A DNA stretch of 64,000 nt, taken from assembly GCF_902806455.1 (NCBI RefSeq), contig NZ_CADCWQ010000001.1, positions 1,240,001 to 1,304,000 of the forward strand, given 5' to 3'. The notes under the pieces were generated by a model. That model was given only the letters and a program-made list of their open reading frames with translations. It made no database searches and was not told the DNA's origin. Source of the DNA: Virgibacillus doumboii. GTDB lineage: Bacteria > Bacillota > Bacilli > Bacillales > Amphibacillaceae. The translations under genes and the position numbers were made by a program. Positions 54,048 through 63,341 of the stretch are shown piece after piece (the stretch's first letter is position 1; every line of letters starts with the position of its first letter).

Positions 54048-54806
54048 GTGGGACATGCATTAATAACAGCAGGGACATCAGGACTGGGACGCAAAGTTAT
54101 AGAAAAATTTCTGAAAGCTGGTCATTCAGTTACTACAACATATCACAGCAATTATGAAAAAGCACAGAAGGTAGAAGAAGAGCTGGAAGAATACAGCGAT
54201 TTATTACATATTGTTCAGGCTGATGTAACAAACAAAATAGACCTTACTAACCTGGTTGATAAAGCGGTAAAGCAGCATGGAGGGATTGATTATCTCATAA
54301 ATAATGCCGGACCGTTTATTTTTAAACGCAAGAAACTGCTTGATTACACCGAAGATGAATGGCATGAAATGATTCAGGGAAATCTTGATGCCGTTTTTTA
54401 CTTGTTGAAGCTGACCGTACCATATATGCGAAAAAAGCGTTTTGGCCGGATTGTCAACTATGGCTTTCAGGGGGCAAACAGTGCATCCGGCTGGGTATAC
54501 CGATCAGCTTTTGCGGCAGCCAAAAGTGGTTTGGTCTCGTTAACAAAGACAGTTGCTTTTGAGGAGGCTGAATTTCAAATCACTTCCAACATGGTTTGTC
54601 CCGGTAACATTGTCGGTGAAATGAAAGAGTCCAGTATTGAACAAAGCAGAAAGGTACATCATGACACGACGCCAATTGGCAGACCGGGAACAGGTGAGGA
54701 TATTGCCCGTACGATTATATATTTATGTAATGAGGACTCAGATATGATTACCGGATCGATATTTGAAATTACAGGCGGGCTTGATGTTATTCACCGCTAC
54801 CGGTAA
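54048..54806 (+). CDS. SDR-family protein lacking the catalytic Ser/Tyr (YtkK-like)
   Basis: 252 residues of the short-chain dehydrogenase fold: TAGTSGLG (7-14, cofactor loop), NNAG (85-88) and a PGNIVGEM C-terminal segment. However, the YxxxK motif reads FAAAK (Phe155-Lys159), and the usual active Ser position, about 15 residues earlier, reads NYGFQGA (137-143). The typical reductase triad is therefore absent, so a dehydrogenase activity is doubtful. GTG start at 54048 follows AAAAGGGGGAACAACTG. In B. subtilis a similar SDR stands near ald and ytkL. Confidence 0.82.
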   Translation: MGHALITAGTSGLGRKVIEKFLKAGHSVTTTYHSNYEKAQKVEEELEEYSDLLHIVQADVTNKIDLTNLVDKAVKQHGGIDYLINNAGPFIFKRKKLLDYTEDEWHEMIQGNLDAVFYLLKLTVPYMRKKRFGRIVNYGFQGANSASGWVYRSAFAAAKSGLVSLTKTVAFEEAEFQITSNMVCPGNIVGEMKESSIEQSRKVHHDTTPIGRPGTGEDIARTIIYLCNEDSDMITGSIFEITGGLDVIHRYR

Positions 54807-54910
54807 TGATTTTCGTGCTTTTTTATATGGGATTTGATACAATGAAATTGCTTTCAACTTACTATATATACCCAATAGAAAAAACATATGTATCTAAGGG
54901 AGGTTATTTT

Positions 54911-56029
54911 GTGAAAATTGGTGTACCTAAGGAAATTAAGAACAGTGAAAACCGGGTAGCAATGACACCGGCGGGGGTAATGACATTAAAAAAGGCTGGT
55001 CATGAAGTTTATGTGGAAACGGAAGCGGGACTTGGCTCCAGCTTTACCGATGACCAATATGCCGATGCAGGGGCAGTTATTGTTTCAACTGCGAAAGAAG
55101 CATGGAGTCAGGATATGGTTATGAAGGTAAAAGAACCATTACCGGAAGAATATGATTATTTTTATGAAGGCCTTATTTTATTTACGTATTTACACCTGGC
55201 GAATGAACCGGAACTTACAAAGGCATTAATTGACAAAAAAGTTATAGGAATTGCCTACGAAACGGTCCAATTGGAAAATAAATCACTGCCGCTCTTAACA
55301 CCGATGAGTGAAGTTGCAGGTCGTATGGCATCACAAATTGGTGCTCAATTTTTAGAGAAATCAAAGGGCGGTAAAGGAGTTCTCCTGTCGGGCGTTCCTG
55401 GGGTTAAACGTGGAAAAGTTACCGTAATCGGCGGTGGTGTTGTTGGTACAAACGCAGCAAAAATCGCAGTTGGTCTTGGTGCGAATGTTACGGTTCTCGA
55501 TCTGAATCCGGGACGACTGCGTGAACTGGACGATATTTTTGGTGCATCAATTAATACGGTAATGTCAAACCCATTGAATATCAGTGATGAAATTGCCGAT
55601 TCTGATCTGGTAATCGGGGCAGTATTAATTCCTGGTGCAAAAGCTCCTAAATTGGTGTCGGAGGATATGGTGCAGGCGATGCCTGAAGGATCTGTTATTG
55701 TTGATGTTGCAATTGATCAGGGTGGTATTTTTGAAACAAGTGACCGGATTACAACACATGACAATCCAACATTTACAAAGCATGGAGTTGTGCACTATTC
55801 CGTACCAAACATTCCAGGAGCAGTACCGCGTACGGCTACTATCGGTTTAACAAATGTAACCGTACCATATGCCCTTCAATTAGCAAATAAAGGCTATCAA
55901 AAGGCTTGCCTGGATAATGAAGCGTTGTTAAAAGGAATTAACACACTGGATGGCTATGTCACATTTGAAGCAGTTGCTGAATCACATGATCTGCATTATG
56001 ATGATGTGCACAGCCTTCTGAATAAGTAG
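54911..56029 (+). CDS. ald: Alanine dehydrogenase Ald
   Basis: 372 residues: [20 protein letters not shown] start, the pyruvate/NAD-binding segments [15 protein letters not shown] and [19 protein letters not shown], and [13 protein letters not shown] near the end. It oxidises L-alanine to pyruvate and is used in sporulation and alanine catabolism. GTG at 54911 has GGGAGG upstream; the open extension to 54806 overlaps the SDR stop and is not coding. Confidence 0.95.
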   Translation: MKIGVPKEIKNSENRVAMTPAGVMTLKKAGHEVYVETEAGLGSSFTDDQYADAGAVIVSTAKEAWSQDMVMKVKEPLPEEYDYFYEGLILFTYLHLANEPELTKALIDKKVIGIAYETVQLENKSLPLLTPMSEVAGRMASQIGAQFLEKSKGGKGVLLSGVPGVKRGKVTVIGGGVVGTNAAKIAVGLGANVTVLDLNPGRLRELDDIFGASINTVMSNPLNISDEIADSDLVIGAVLIPGAKAPKLVSEDMVQAMPEGSVIVDVAIDQGGIFETSDRITTHDNPTFTKHGVVHYSVPNIPGAVPRTATIGLTNVTVPYALQLANKGYQKACLDNEALLKGINTLDGYVTFEAVAESHDLHYDDVHSLLNK

Positions 56030-56030
56030 T

Positions 56031-56061
56031 AAAAAAGGTGCCCGTTCGTGGCACCTTTTTT
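56031..56061. terminator. Terminator ald / M24 peptidase
   Basis: A 12-bp stem AAAAAAGGTGCC / GGCACCTTTTTT with a 7-nt loop, effective on both strands. Confidence 0.9.
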
Positions 56062-56101
56062 ACATCAGCCCGAGAGCGAAAACATCCGCTCAAACTCCCA
56101 G

Positions 56102-57199
56102 TTAATCAACGATCTGAAGTTCTTTTGGATACTTTGTTAAAATTTCCGGTCCTTTATTCGTCATAAAAATCATATCTTCAATCCGTACACCGCCAGTATT
56201 TGGCACATAAATCCCCGGTTCGATTGTATAGCACATTCCTTCCTGAAGCGGTAACTGATTACTGCTATGCATAGATGGATATTCGTGAGTTTCTATTCCT
56301 AACCCATGGCCGATTCGGTGTGTAAAATATTGACCGTACCCGGCTTTTTCAATATGATTCCGTGCTGTTAGGTCCACTTCGCCAACAGCCGTACCAATTT
56401 TGGAAGCTGCAATAGAGTTTTTTTGCGCCTCAAATACTGTATTGTAAATCGTTTCCTGTTCCTGGCCAATCGAATGATATGCAACGGTTCGTGTTATATC
56501 TGAACAGTAGCCCTCAAAAACTACACCGAGATCAAATAGGACGAGATCACCTTTTTCGACTTTTTTCATGGATGGTGTTCCATGTGGTGATGCGGTCTGG
56601 TTTCCGGACAATGTCATCGTTGAAAATGACATTTGCTGAATCCCCTGTTTCTTCAATTCATACTCGATTTTGGCAATTATGCCAAGTTCTGTAGCACCTT
56701 CTTTTATTGCTTTTACTCCGGTTTCCACACCAAAATCAGCCAGTGCAGCAGCCTGCTTAAGAAGTGTATATTCTTTTTTACTTTTAATAACCCGTAAATT
56801 TGCCAGCACTTCTTTTGCATTGGAAATAGCAGCATCTGGAAGAATGGTTTTCAGCTGATTATAACGCTCCAGTGTAAGGTGATCATGTTCAATACTGATT
56901 GATTTTGGAACAGCATCATTACGTATTAAGTATTCCGAGAAGAGTTCCCACGGGCTTTCATGATCCTGATAGCCAATTATTTCAAAGCTCCAGCCCGCAG
57001 CTTTTGCATCTTCTTTTTCCATTGAGGGTACTATTAATAATGGATCATGATATTTACTGACATATACAGCAATAAGTCGTTCATGTGGATCCGTGTAATA
57101 ATTACTCAAATAGTAAAAGTTGGCTGTCGATGTGACGAAAATACTGTCCTGATCATTCATTTTTATTTTTTCCAAAAGAGCTTCAAGTCTGTCTGTCAA
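56102..57199 (-). CDS. M24-family Xaa-Pro peptidase
   Basis: 365 residues: an N-terminal creatinase-like domain (FYYLSNYYTDPHERLIAVYV) and a pita-bread M24 domain with the metal ligands FDLGVVFEGYCSDITRT, HRIGHGLGIETHEYP, TIEPGIYVPNTGGVRIED. It cleaves X-Pro dipeptides or N-terminal X-Pro. TTG at 57199 has GGGG seven bases upstream; a GTG at 57208 overlaps the ribosome-binding region and is less likely. The start choice is tentative. Confidence 0.87.
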   Translation of the reverse strand: MTDRLEALLEKIKMNDQDSIFVTSTANFYYLSNYYTDPHERLIAVYVSKYHDPLLIVPSMEKEDAKAAGWSFEIIGYQDHESPWELFSEYLIRNDAVPKSISIEHDHLTLERYNQLKTILPDAAISNAKEVLANLRVIKSKKEYTLLKQAAALADFGVETGVKAIKEGATELGIIAKIEYELKKQGIQQMSFSTMTLSGNQTASPHGTPSMKKVEKGDLVLFDLGVVFEGYCSDITRTVAYHSIGQEQETIYNTVFEAQKNSIAASKIGTAVGEVDLTARNHIEKAGYGQYFTHRIGHGLGIETHEYPSMHSSNQLPLQEGMCYTIEPGIYVPNTGGVRIEDMIFMTNKGPEILTKYPKELQIVD

Positions 57200-57285
57200 A
57201 GTAAACACCCCATTATCATTAATTAGTTATAGTATAACAAAATAATGATGCAAACCATAAAAACATAAATCAGTTATTTATTTTT

Positions 57286-57312
57286 GAAACTTTTTGATTA
57301 TAACCGCCGTAC
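57286..57312 (+). promoter_or_regulatory. Candidate sigma-W-type (ECF) promoter for the PspA-like gene
   Basis: TGAAAC (57286-57291), 17-bp spacer and CGTAC beginning at 57309: close to the B. subtilis sigma-W consensus (TGAAAC, about 16-17, CGTA). It is 65 bp from the PspA-like ATG. In B. subtilis pspA (ydjF) is sigma-W dependent. Confidence 0.6.
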
Positions 57313-57376
57313 TACGTAGTGTACAGTACTTAAGAACCTGTCGACTTACTATTAATCTGGAGTGGAGGAGATATAC

Positions 57377-58045
57377 ATGTTTAAATTTTTTAAACGCGTA
57401 TCAACTGTAGTCAGCTCGGAATTAAACGCAATGCTTGAAAAGGCTGAAGATCCTGTGAAAATGCTTGATCAGTTTATCCGGGATATGGAAGATGATATTC
57501 AGGAAGTCGAAGCAGCTGTAGCAAAGCAAATCGCAAATGAAAAGATGATGAAACGGAAGGCTGATGATGCCCAGGCAATGGTAGAAAAACGCCAGAAGCA
57601 GGCTGAACAGGCAATAGAAGCAAACAATGAAGATTTGGCAAAACGTTCACTGGAGGACAAAGCGGAACACGAAAAGCAGGCTTCAGTACTGGTGGAATCA
57701 TGGGAGCGTGCAAATAAGGATTCGGAAACATTACGTACTAAATTGGATGAAATGAAAAAAGAATACCAACAGATGAAATTGAAGAAAGACTCACTAAAAG
57801 CACGTGCAGAATCTGCGAAGACAAGAACAAAAATGAACCGGACCATGTCATCCATTGGAAGCGATGAATCCAAACGGGGATTTGAACGGATGGAAGAAAA
57901 GGTTATGGAATATGAGGCGGAAGCGGAAACAAGTGAAGATATTTCACACGAAAGCCGTACATTGGACGATGAATTTGAAAAACTGAATAACAACAGTGTG
58001 GATGATGAACTTGCAGAACTTAAGAAAAAAATGGGAAAAGAATAG
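57377..58045 (+). CDS. PspA/IM30-family phage-shock protein
   Basis: 222 residues, almost wholly coiled coil: MFKFFKRVSTVVSSELNAML (amphipathic membrane-binding N-terminus), then VKMLDQFIRDMEDDIQEVEA, the PspA signature, ending in DELAELKKKMGKE. PspA proteins form ESCRT-III-like scaffolds on stressed membranes. ATG at 57377 follows AGTGGAGGAGATATAC. A sigma-W-like promoter lies upstream. It could be YdjF-type or LiaH-type; the neighbourhood does not decide. Confidence 0.87.
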   Translation: MFKFFKRVSTVVSSELNAMLEKAEDPVKMLDQFIRDMEDDIQEVEAAVAKQIANEKMMKRKADDAQAMVEKRQKQAEQAIEANNEDLAKRSLEDKAEHEKQASVLVESWERANKDSETLRTKLDEMKKEYQQMKLKKDSLKARAESAKTRTKMNRTMSSIGSDESKRGFERMEEKVMEYEAEAETSEDISHESRTLDDEFEKLNNNSVDDELAELKKKMGKE

Positions 58046-58058
58046 ATTTCGGACTGTG

Positions 58059-58092
58059 AAAGGGGGCGGTTGATAAAAAAACTGCCCCTTTA
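58059..58092 (+). terminator. Terminator of the pspA-like gene
   Basis: Stem AAAGGGGGCGGTT / AACTGCCCCTTT with one bulge, and TATGC tail. Confidence 0.65.
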
Positions 58093-58182
58093 TGCATGGA
58101 GAAAAAAGGAAACGGGAAAGGAAATTGTATAAGCTTTATCGAATATATAAAGTGCAGATAATTTTTATAAAGGAGCGATAAT

Positions 58183-58863
58183 ATGAAAGTATCTTATCAT
58201 GGACATTCTGTAGTTAAGGTTGAAACAGACAGTCATATTATTTTGATTGATCCGTTTATTTCAGGTAATGAAGCGTGTGATTTGGATGCTGGATCTGTTA
58301 AAGCGGATGTCATTCTTTTAACGCATGGACATAACGATCATGTTGGGGATACCGAAGCAATTGCCAAACGTAACGACGCGCTGGTGGTTGCCCCGAACGA
58401 ACTTGCTGATTACCTCGCCGGTAAAGGCTTAAATACGCACAATATGCATATCGGCGGTGCACATGAATTTGATTTCGGTAAAGTGAAATATACGCAGGCG
58501 TTTCATGGTTCATCCTTTACAGAAGACGACGGGACAATCATTTATACCGGAATGCCCGGCGGAATCCTGCTGACAATTGGTGGGAAGACGATATACCATG
58601 CCGGTGATACCGGATTGTTCAGTGACTTGAAGCTTATTGGTGATATGAATGATATTGATGTTGCATTTGTTCCAATCGGTGATAATTTTACAATGGGACC
58701 TGAGGATGCACTGGTTGCCACCGATTGGATTAACGCTAAAACAGTTGTTCCGATTCATTACAATACATTTCCAGTGATTGAGCAGGATGCGGATGAATTT
58801 GTCCGGAATGTGAAAACCGGTAAAGGACTGGCGATGAAGATAGGGGACTCAGTAGAGCTATAA
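58183..58863 (+). CDS. ytkL: Metal-dependent hydrolase YtkL (UPF0173, MBL fold)
   Basis: 226 residues of the MBL fold: [16 protein letters not shown] (HxHxDH), AFHGSSFTE and [12 protein letters not shown]. The family is UPF0173; the substrate is unknown. ATG at 58183 follows AAAGGAGCGATA. It ends in a strong hairpin, after which the type IV pilus genes begin. Confidence 0.9.
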   Translation: MKVSYHGHSVVKVETDSHIILIDPFISGNEACDLDAGSVKADVILLTHGHNDHVGDTEAIAKRNDALVVAPNELADYLAGKGLNTHNMHIGGAHEFDFGKVKYTQAFHGSSFTEDDGTIIYTGMPGGILLTIGGKTIYHAGDTGLFSDLKLIGDMNDIDVAFVPIGDNFTMGPEDALVATDWINAKTVVPIHYNTFPVIEQDADEFVRNVKTGKGLAMKIGDSVEL

Positions 58864-58869
58864 GGAAAT

Positions 58870-58903
58870 ACTAAAACGTGAGCTGTGATGCTCACGTTTT
58901 AGT
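58870..58903. terminator. Terminator after ytkL
   Basis: Perfect 14-bp stem ACTAAAACGTGAGC / GCTCACGTTTTAGT with a 6-nt loop. Confidence 0.85.
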
Positions 58904-58958
58904 ATAAACAAGGAATCTGTTATGTGACCTTATTTATATTGTTTAGAAGATAGGAATC

Positions 58959-59777
58959 TTAAGTCTTATTACATTCAAAATCTATATCGTAATCTCTCTC
59001 CGATTTACCATCTGGAAAATACATTTCTCCACCAACACACATGCTCCCGGCATCAGCATTTCCACCCTTTCCCACTATACTGACGTCTTCACTAATATAA
59101 AGGTTCTTTGTGACTTTTAATCGCACTTTATTTTTCACTTCAATATTTCCGTCTATCCACGCACTGCCATTAACTACAAACGTGTTATTTTCGCATTTAT
59201 TATGTTTGAACATTACTTTTTGATTATTATTCGGATTTTTAAAGCGGGTGTTCTTATTATATGTACATTCAGCGAATTTTCCGTCTTCGGTGAATTCATA
59301 TTCTTCATTTTCATTCTTAACTTCTACCACATACTTGTTATTACTTCTCAATGCTGTTTCCAGCGTTAAGTCTTGTCCTAGATCATTTGTTGTTGTTATT
59401 TTTATCGGCAGCACTTCTTGTTTCTTCATATCTTTTATACAGCCATCCGTAACATTTAGTGTCTCTTTACTTTCTTTATTGTCATTATTAATGATAACTT
59501 GCTCGATTGTTATACCATCAATATCCTGAAAACAAACGTCAAATTCGTTAATATCATTACTCTGATTCATATATTGATTGCGTAATTCATTGATCAAAAT
59601 GTTGGTATTCTGGCTCAAAGAAATGTTACTGCCGGTTTGCTCTTCGTTGCCCATCAACTGAATAATTAGTGTCGATGACAGTACGATTAAAACCCCCAAC
59701 AAACCAAGCGCTGCAAGCAATTCCACTAAAGTTATTCCTTTTTCATTTTTAATTTGTCGAAATAACATGTTTTTCAC
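58959..59777 (-). CDS. Cysteine-rich type IV prepilin-like protein
   Basis: 272 residues. The N-terminus KGITLVELLAALGLLGVLIV is a type IV prepilin signal (cleavage G|ITLVE, with Glu at +5). The rest is hydrophilic, with six cysteines (in VCFQ, GCIKD, ECTYN, KCENN, MCVGG, ECNKT) and a C-terminal repetitive beta segment (WIDGNIEVKNKVRLKVTKNL). It is divergent from the prepilin/PilB-T-C run with a 53-bp gap. Function unclear: pilus tip adhesin or assembly component. Confidence 0.8.
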   Translation of the reverse strand: MKNMLFRQIKNEKGITLVELLAALGLLGVLIVLSSTLIIQLMGNEEQTGSNISLSQNTNILINELRNQYMNQSNDINEFDVCFQDIDGITIEQVIINNDNKESKETLNVTDGCIKDMKKQEVLPIKITTTNDLGQDLTLETALRSNNKYVVEVKNENEEYEFTEDGKFAECTYNKNTRFKNPNNNQKVMFKHNKCENNTFVVNGSAWIDGNIEVKNKVRLKVTKNLYISEDVSIVGKGGNADAGSMCVGGEMYFPDGKSERDYDIDFECNKT

Positions 59778-59830
59778 ATCCGATTAAATGATATAATAGG
59801 AAAAAAGTCACGGGTCAGGTGTGAATTTTA

Positions 59831-60229
59831 TTGTCTACTAAATTAAATATAATAAATAATAAAGGATTCACTCTAATAGAAATTATAGCATCAATTGCCA
59901 TTTTAGGAATGGTTATCACTGTTTTTTTACCGATTTTTCCACAGATTCTTTCCTGGAATGAAAAGACAGATGACGAACTGGTGGCAAGTAATCTACTGGG
60001 TCAGGCTGTTCATGATATAAAAGAAAACTATAAAAAGACGGGAACGATACCGGAACTTGACTATACCTTAAACAATGAGACATATAACGTAACTGTTGAA
60101 TTAAGTCAAACAGGTGATGAAGCAGACTTGGGATTGCAGCGGGTTCATATTACAATTATTTCACAGAATGGCACGGAGTTGAGCGATACATATTCATACC
60201 TTAGCCAAGAGGGTGTGGCCGATGAATAG
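59831..60229 (+). CDS. Type IV prepilin / pseudopilin
   Basis: 132 residues: KGFTLIEIIASIAILGMVIT (prepilin signal G|FTLIE, Glu at +5), then a globular domain (ATIVHDIKENYKK-like region, here LGQAVHDIKENYKKTG). Small for a major pilin. TTG start at 59831 is the only upstream start near AGGTGTG; no ATG precedes the signal. It overlaps the next gene. Confidence 0.85.
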   Translation: MSTKLNIINNKGFTLIEIIASIAILGMVITVFLPIFPQILSWNEKTDDELVASNLLGQAVHDIKENYKKTGTIPELDYTLNNETYNVTVELSQTGDEADLGLQRVHITIISQNGTELSDTYSYLSQEGVADE

Positions 60230-60665
60230 ATTATCCGGCGAACGTGGTGCGGCTCTGGTAATGACTTTATTTATTATTATACTTCTAATGCTATCAGTAC
60301 TTACATTATTTTACATGGTAACCAATACGACAAAACAGGTAACGACAATGGAGAAAAATATTCAGGCAGAGCACATGGCTGATATGGGAATTGATTATGT
60401 TAGAACTTTAGTAGATAACTATGAACATAATGAAAAGTCTTCACTTGAGGATTATTTAATAAATGAATTACCTGCTGAGAAGGTACTAATCGATTCCTCA
60501 AACAGATTTTTAAAAATTGTTCTGCCACCCGAAGGAATTAACATCGATGAAAATTCAAACGAACCGATTGAATTTACCTATACCAGTATTGGTACTGCCT
60601 TTGGCAAAGAAAAAAAGATTGAAGACACGATTGAAATTACTTTTGAAAGCGGGGGAGCCCAATGA
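60222..60665 (+). CDS. PilX-like pilus assembly protein
   Basis: 147 residues: GERGAALVMTLFIIILLMLS (membrane segment, residues 7-26) in the PilX style without a classic Glu+5 pilin, then a globular domain (ADMGIDYVRTLVDNYEHNEK). Probably a minor pilin or priming component. ATG at 60222 overlaps the previous gene by 8 bp; an in-frame GTG at 60213 is less likely. Its end overlaps pilB (ATGA). Confidence 0.7.
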   Translation: MNRLSGERGAALVMTLFIIILLMLSVLTLFYMVTNTTKQVTTMEKNIQAEHMADMGIDYVRTLVDNYEHNEKSSLEDYLINELPAEKVLIDSSNRFLKIVLPPEGINIDENSNEPIEFTYTSIGTAFGKEKKIEDTIEITFESGGAQ

Positions 60666-62287
60666 TTGCACGTAAACGTCTCGGAGACCTGCTTCAGGAT
60701 GCCGGCCTTGTATCGGAAGATCAAATTAATGAAACACTGCAAAATAAAAAGGAAAACCAGAAGCTTGGAGATGCATTACTTGAGCGGGGATTTATTACGG
60801 AACGGCAGTTAATTGAAGTATTGGAGTTTCAGCTTGGAATTCCACATGTGTCTTTATATCGCTATCCAATAGATAGGAATGTTCTTGGGTATGTGCCAAA
60901 GGAAATGGCACAGCAAAACTACATTTTGCCACTAAAGTTTCAAGATAATGAGTTGTTACTGGCAATGAAAGACCCAATGGATTATTACATTATTGATGAT
61001 TTAGAAATGGCGACAGGATTCAGTATTTCACCAGTGATTGCGGCAAAAGATGATATTTTATATGCAATCAATAAATATTATTTTAAAAATGAATCTGAAA
61101 TGACAATAGAAGGTACGAATGATGGGGATGAAGGATCAATAATCAGCGTACTTAACCAGTTATTGAATACAGGCATTCAATTAAAGGCCAGTGACATACA
61201 TATTGATCCACAAGAGGCAAATGTTCAAGTCCGGTATCGTATTGATGGACGATTAAAGACTGAAAAAATAATACCAAAACAAATGCAGAATTCGTTGATT
61301 TCCCGTATTAAAATTCTCGCCGACTTGAATATTACTGAAACAAGACTGCCTCAGGACGGCAGAATAAAAACAACTGTTGGTGTTACACCGGTTGATTTAC
61401 GAATATCATGTCTGCCAACTGTTCACGGTGAAAAGATTGTAATACGTATTTTGGATTTGACCAATGCACTTATGCAATTAAGTGAATTAAATTTTTCCGG
61501 GGAAAATTATAAAAAATACAAGCAGTTAATTACACAACCAACAGGTCTGGTATTGTTGACGGGACCAACAGGCTCCGGTAAAACATCGACATTGTACGCA
61601 TCCATCAACCAATTGAATTCAGAAAGTGTGAATATAATTACCGTTGAAGATCCAGTGGAATTTCAGCTCGAAGGGATTAATCAAGTGCAGGTGAACAGTT
61701 CGGTGGGTCTCACATTTGCCAACGGATTACGTTCTATCTTAAGACAGGATCCGAATGTAATAATGGTTGGTGAGATCCGTGATCAGGAAACAGCAGAAAT
61801 TGCTATCCGGTCTTCGCTGACAGGCCATCTCGTGTTCAGTACGGTCCATACAAACAGTGCAATTGACACGATACCACGATTAATTGATATGGGTATTGAG
61901 CCGTATTTGGTTGTTTCTTCGCTGTCAGGCGTTGTTGCACAACGGTTAGTGCGTAAATTATGCCGCGATTGTTTGACTGAAAGAAAGCCAACGAAAATGG
62001 AAAAGGAAATATTTAAAAAAAATGGAATTGAAGCTGAACACGTGTACTATGGGAAAGGTTGCAGTGCTTGTCATCATCAGGGATATCACGGAAGAATTGC
62101 GGTACAGGAAGTACTGGTAGTTGATGATACGATAAAAAGTATGCTGCTTAATAATAAATCGATTGCAGAAATTCGTTCTTATGCAACTGAACAAGGCATG
62201 GACTTCTTAATACATGATGGATTAAAGAAAATGAAAGAAGGATTGACTTCCATGGAAGAAATTATGCAGGTCTCAATTCATGTCTAG
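60662..62287 (+). CDS. pilB: Type IV pilus extension ATPase PilB with MshEN-like N-domain
   Basis: 541 residues. Residues 4-60 hold two MshEN-type repeats (RLGDLLQDAGLVSEDQI and KLGDALLERGFITERQL), a fold that binds c-di-GMP in related ATPases. The secretion ATPase follows with LTGPTGSGKTSTLYASI (Walker A near residue 300), VGEIRDQETAEIA and the zinc tetracysteine (CRDC near 434, CSAC near 468). It powers pilus extension. It overlaps the PilX-like gene by 4 bp and precedes pilT by 10 bp. Confidence 0.93.
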   Translation: MIARKRLGDLLQDAGLVSEDQINETLQNKKENQKLGDALLERGFITERQLIEVLEFQLGIPHVSLYRYPIDRNVLGYVPKEMAQQNYILPLKFQDNELLLAMKDPMDYYIIDDLEMATGFSISPVIAAKDDILYAINKYYFKNESEMTIEGTNDGDEGSIISVLNQLLNTGIQLKASDIHIDPQEANVQVRYRIDGRLKTEKIIPKQMQNSLISRIKILADLNITETRLPQDGRIKTTVGVTPVDLRISCLPTVHGEKIVIRILDLTNALMQLSELNFSGENYKKYKQLITQPTGLVLLTGPTGSGKTSTLYASINQLNSESVNIITVEDPVEFQLEGINQVQVNSSVGLTFANGLRSILRQDPNVIMVGEIRDQETAEIAIRSSLTGHLVFSTVHTNSAIDTIPRLIDMGIEPYLVVSSLSGVVAQRLVRKLCRDCLTERKPTKMEKEIFKKNGIEAEHVYYGKGCSACHHQGYHGRIAVQEVLVVDDTIKSMLLNNKSIAEIRSYATEQGMDFLIHDGLKKMKEGLTSMEEIMQVSIHV

Positions 62288-62297
62288 GGGGATTCAA

Positions 62298-63338
62298 ATG
62301 GATAAAAAATTTAAAAGTTGGCTTACCGATGCATACCACAAGAAAGCATCGGATGTTCATTTAACAATAGGAAAAGCCCCTATTTTTCGGATAAATGGTA
62401 ACTTAATCGAACAGGATGAAGCAAAACTAGCACCATCAGATACCAGCGAAATTCTCAAGGAAATAATCCCTAACGATCTTTGGCAGCAGCTGGAAGCAAA
62501 GAGTGAATTGGATTTTTCCTATGGTATAAGCGGAGTTTCAAGATTTCGAATCAATGCATTTTATCAGCGCGGTGAGTTGTCACTGGCAATTCGAATTGTT
62601 CCAACAAGGATTCCATCACTTGAAGAGTTATATTTACCAGGGATTGCTAAGGAAATCGTTCGCCACCCACAGGGACTTGTCCTTGTCACTGGTCCAACCG
62701 GCAGCGGGAAAAGTACGACACTCGCTTCGATGATTGATTATATGAATCAGACCATGCAAAAGCATATCATTACCCTGGAAGATCCAATTGAATATATGCA
62801 TTCACATAATCGGTCTGTTATTGATCAACGGGAAGTCGGCTTTGATACGAATAGTTTCGTGAATGGACTCAGAGCAAGTTTACGACAGGACCCAGATGTC
62901 ATTTTAGTTGGGGAAATGCGTGATTTAGAAACGATTTCAACAGCGATTACTGCTGCTGAAACAGGACATCTGGTATTGGGTACACTGCATACGACGGATG
63001 CTGTATCAACAATTGAACGAATTATTGATGTTTTTCCGGCTGAACAGCAAACCCAAATACGCATCCAGCTTTCAACCATATTAAAGGCAGTTATTTCTCA
63101 ACGGTTACTGATTACGAAAGATAATTTGGATCGTCGGGTTGCAACAGAAGTACTTCTTAACACATCTGCGGTGAAAAATTTAATTCGCAATGAAAAACTG
63201 CATCAAATTCAAAATGTGTTGCAAACATCAAAGGAACAGGGAATGCACACACTTGAAATGGATCTTAAACGACTCTTGCAGGAAGATCAACTTGCGTATG
63301 AAACTGCGGCTCCTTTTTTGCAGGAAAGGAGTTTATAA
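62298..63338 (+). CDS. pilT: Type IV pilus retraction ATPase PilT
   Basis: 346 residues: ASDVHLTIGKAPIFRINGNL, Walker A GPTGSGKSTTLA near 131, LRQDPDVILVGEMRDLETIS, HTTDAVSTIERIID, and the PilT-type KNLIRNEKLHQIQNVLQTS and EQGMHTLE. Presence of PilT points to retractable pili rather than a competence pseudopilus. ATG at 62298 lies 7 bp after AGGGGG; an ATG at 62280 overlaps the pilB end and is less likely. Confidence 0.93.
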   Translation: MDKKFKSWLTDAYHKKASDVHLTIGKAPIFRINGNLIEQDEAKLAPSDTSEILKEIIPNDLWQQLEAKSELDFSYGISGVSRFRINAFYQRGELSLAIRIVPTRIPSLEELYLPGIAKEIVRHPQGLVLVTGPTGSGKSTTLASMIDYMNQTMQKHIITLEDPIEYMHSHNRSVIDQREVGFDTNSFVNGLRASLRQDPDVILVGEMRDLETISTAITAAETGHLVLGTLHTTDAVSTIERIIDVFPAEQQTQIRIQLSTILKAVISQRLLITKDNLDRRVATEVLLNTSAVKNLIRNEKLHQIQNVLQTSKEQGMHTLEMDLKRLLQEDQLAYETAAPFLQERSL

Positions 63339-63341
63339 TGG

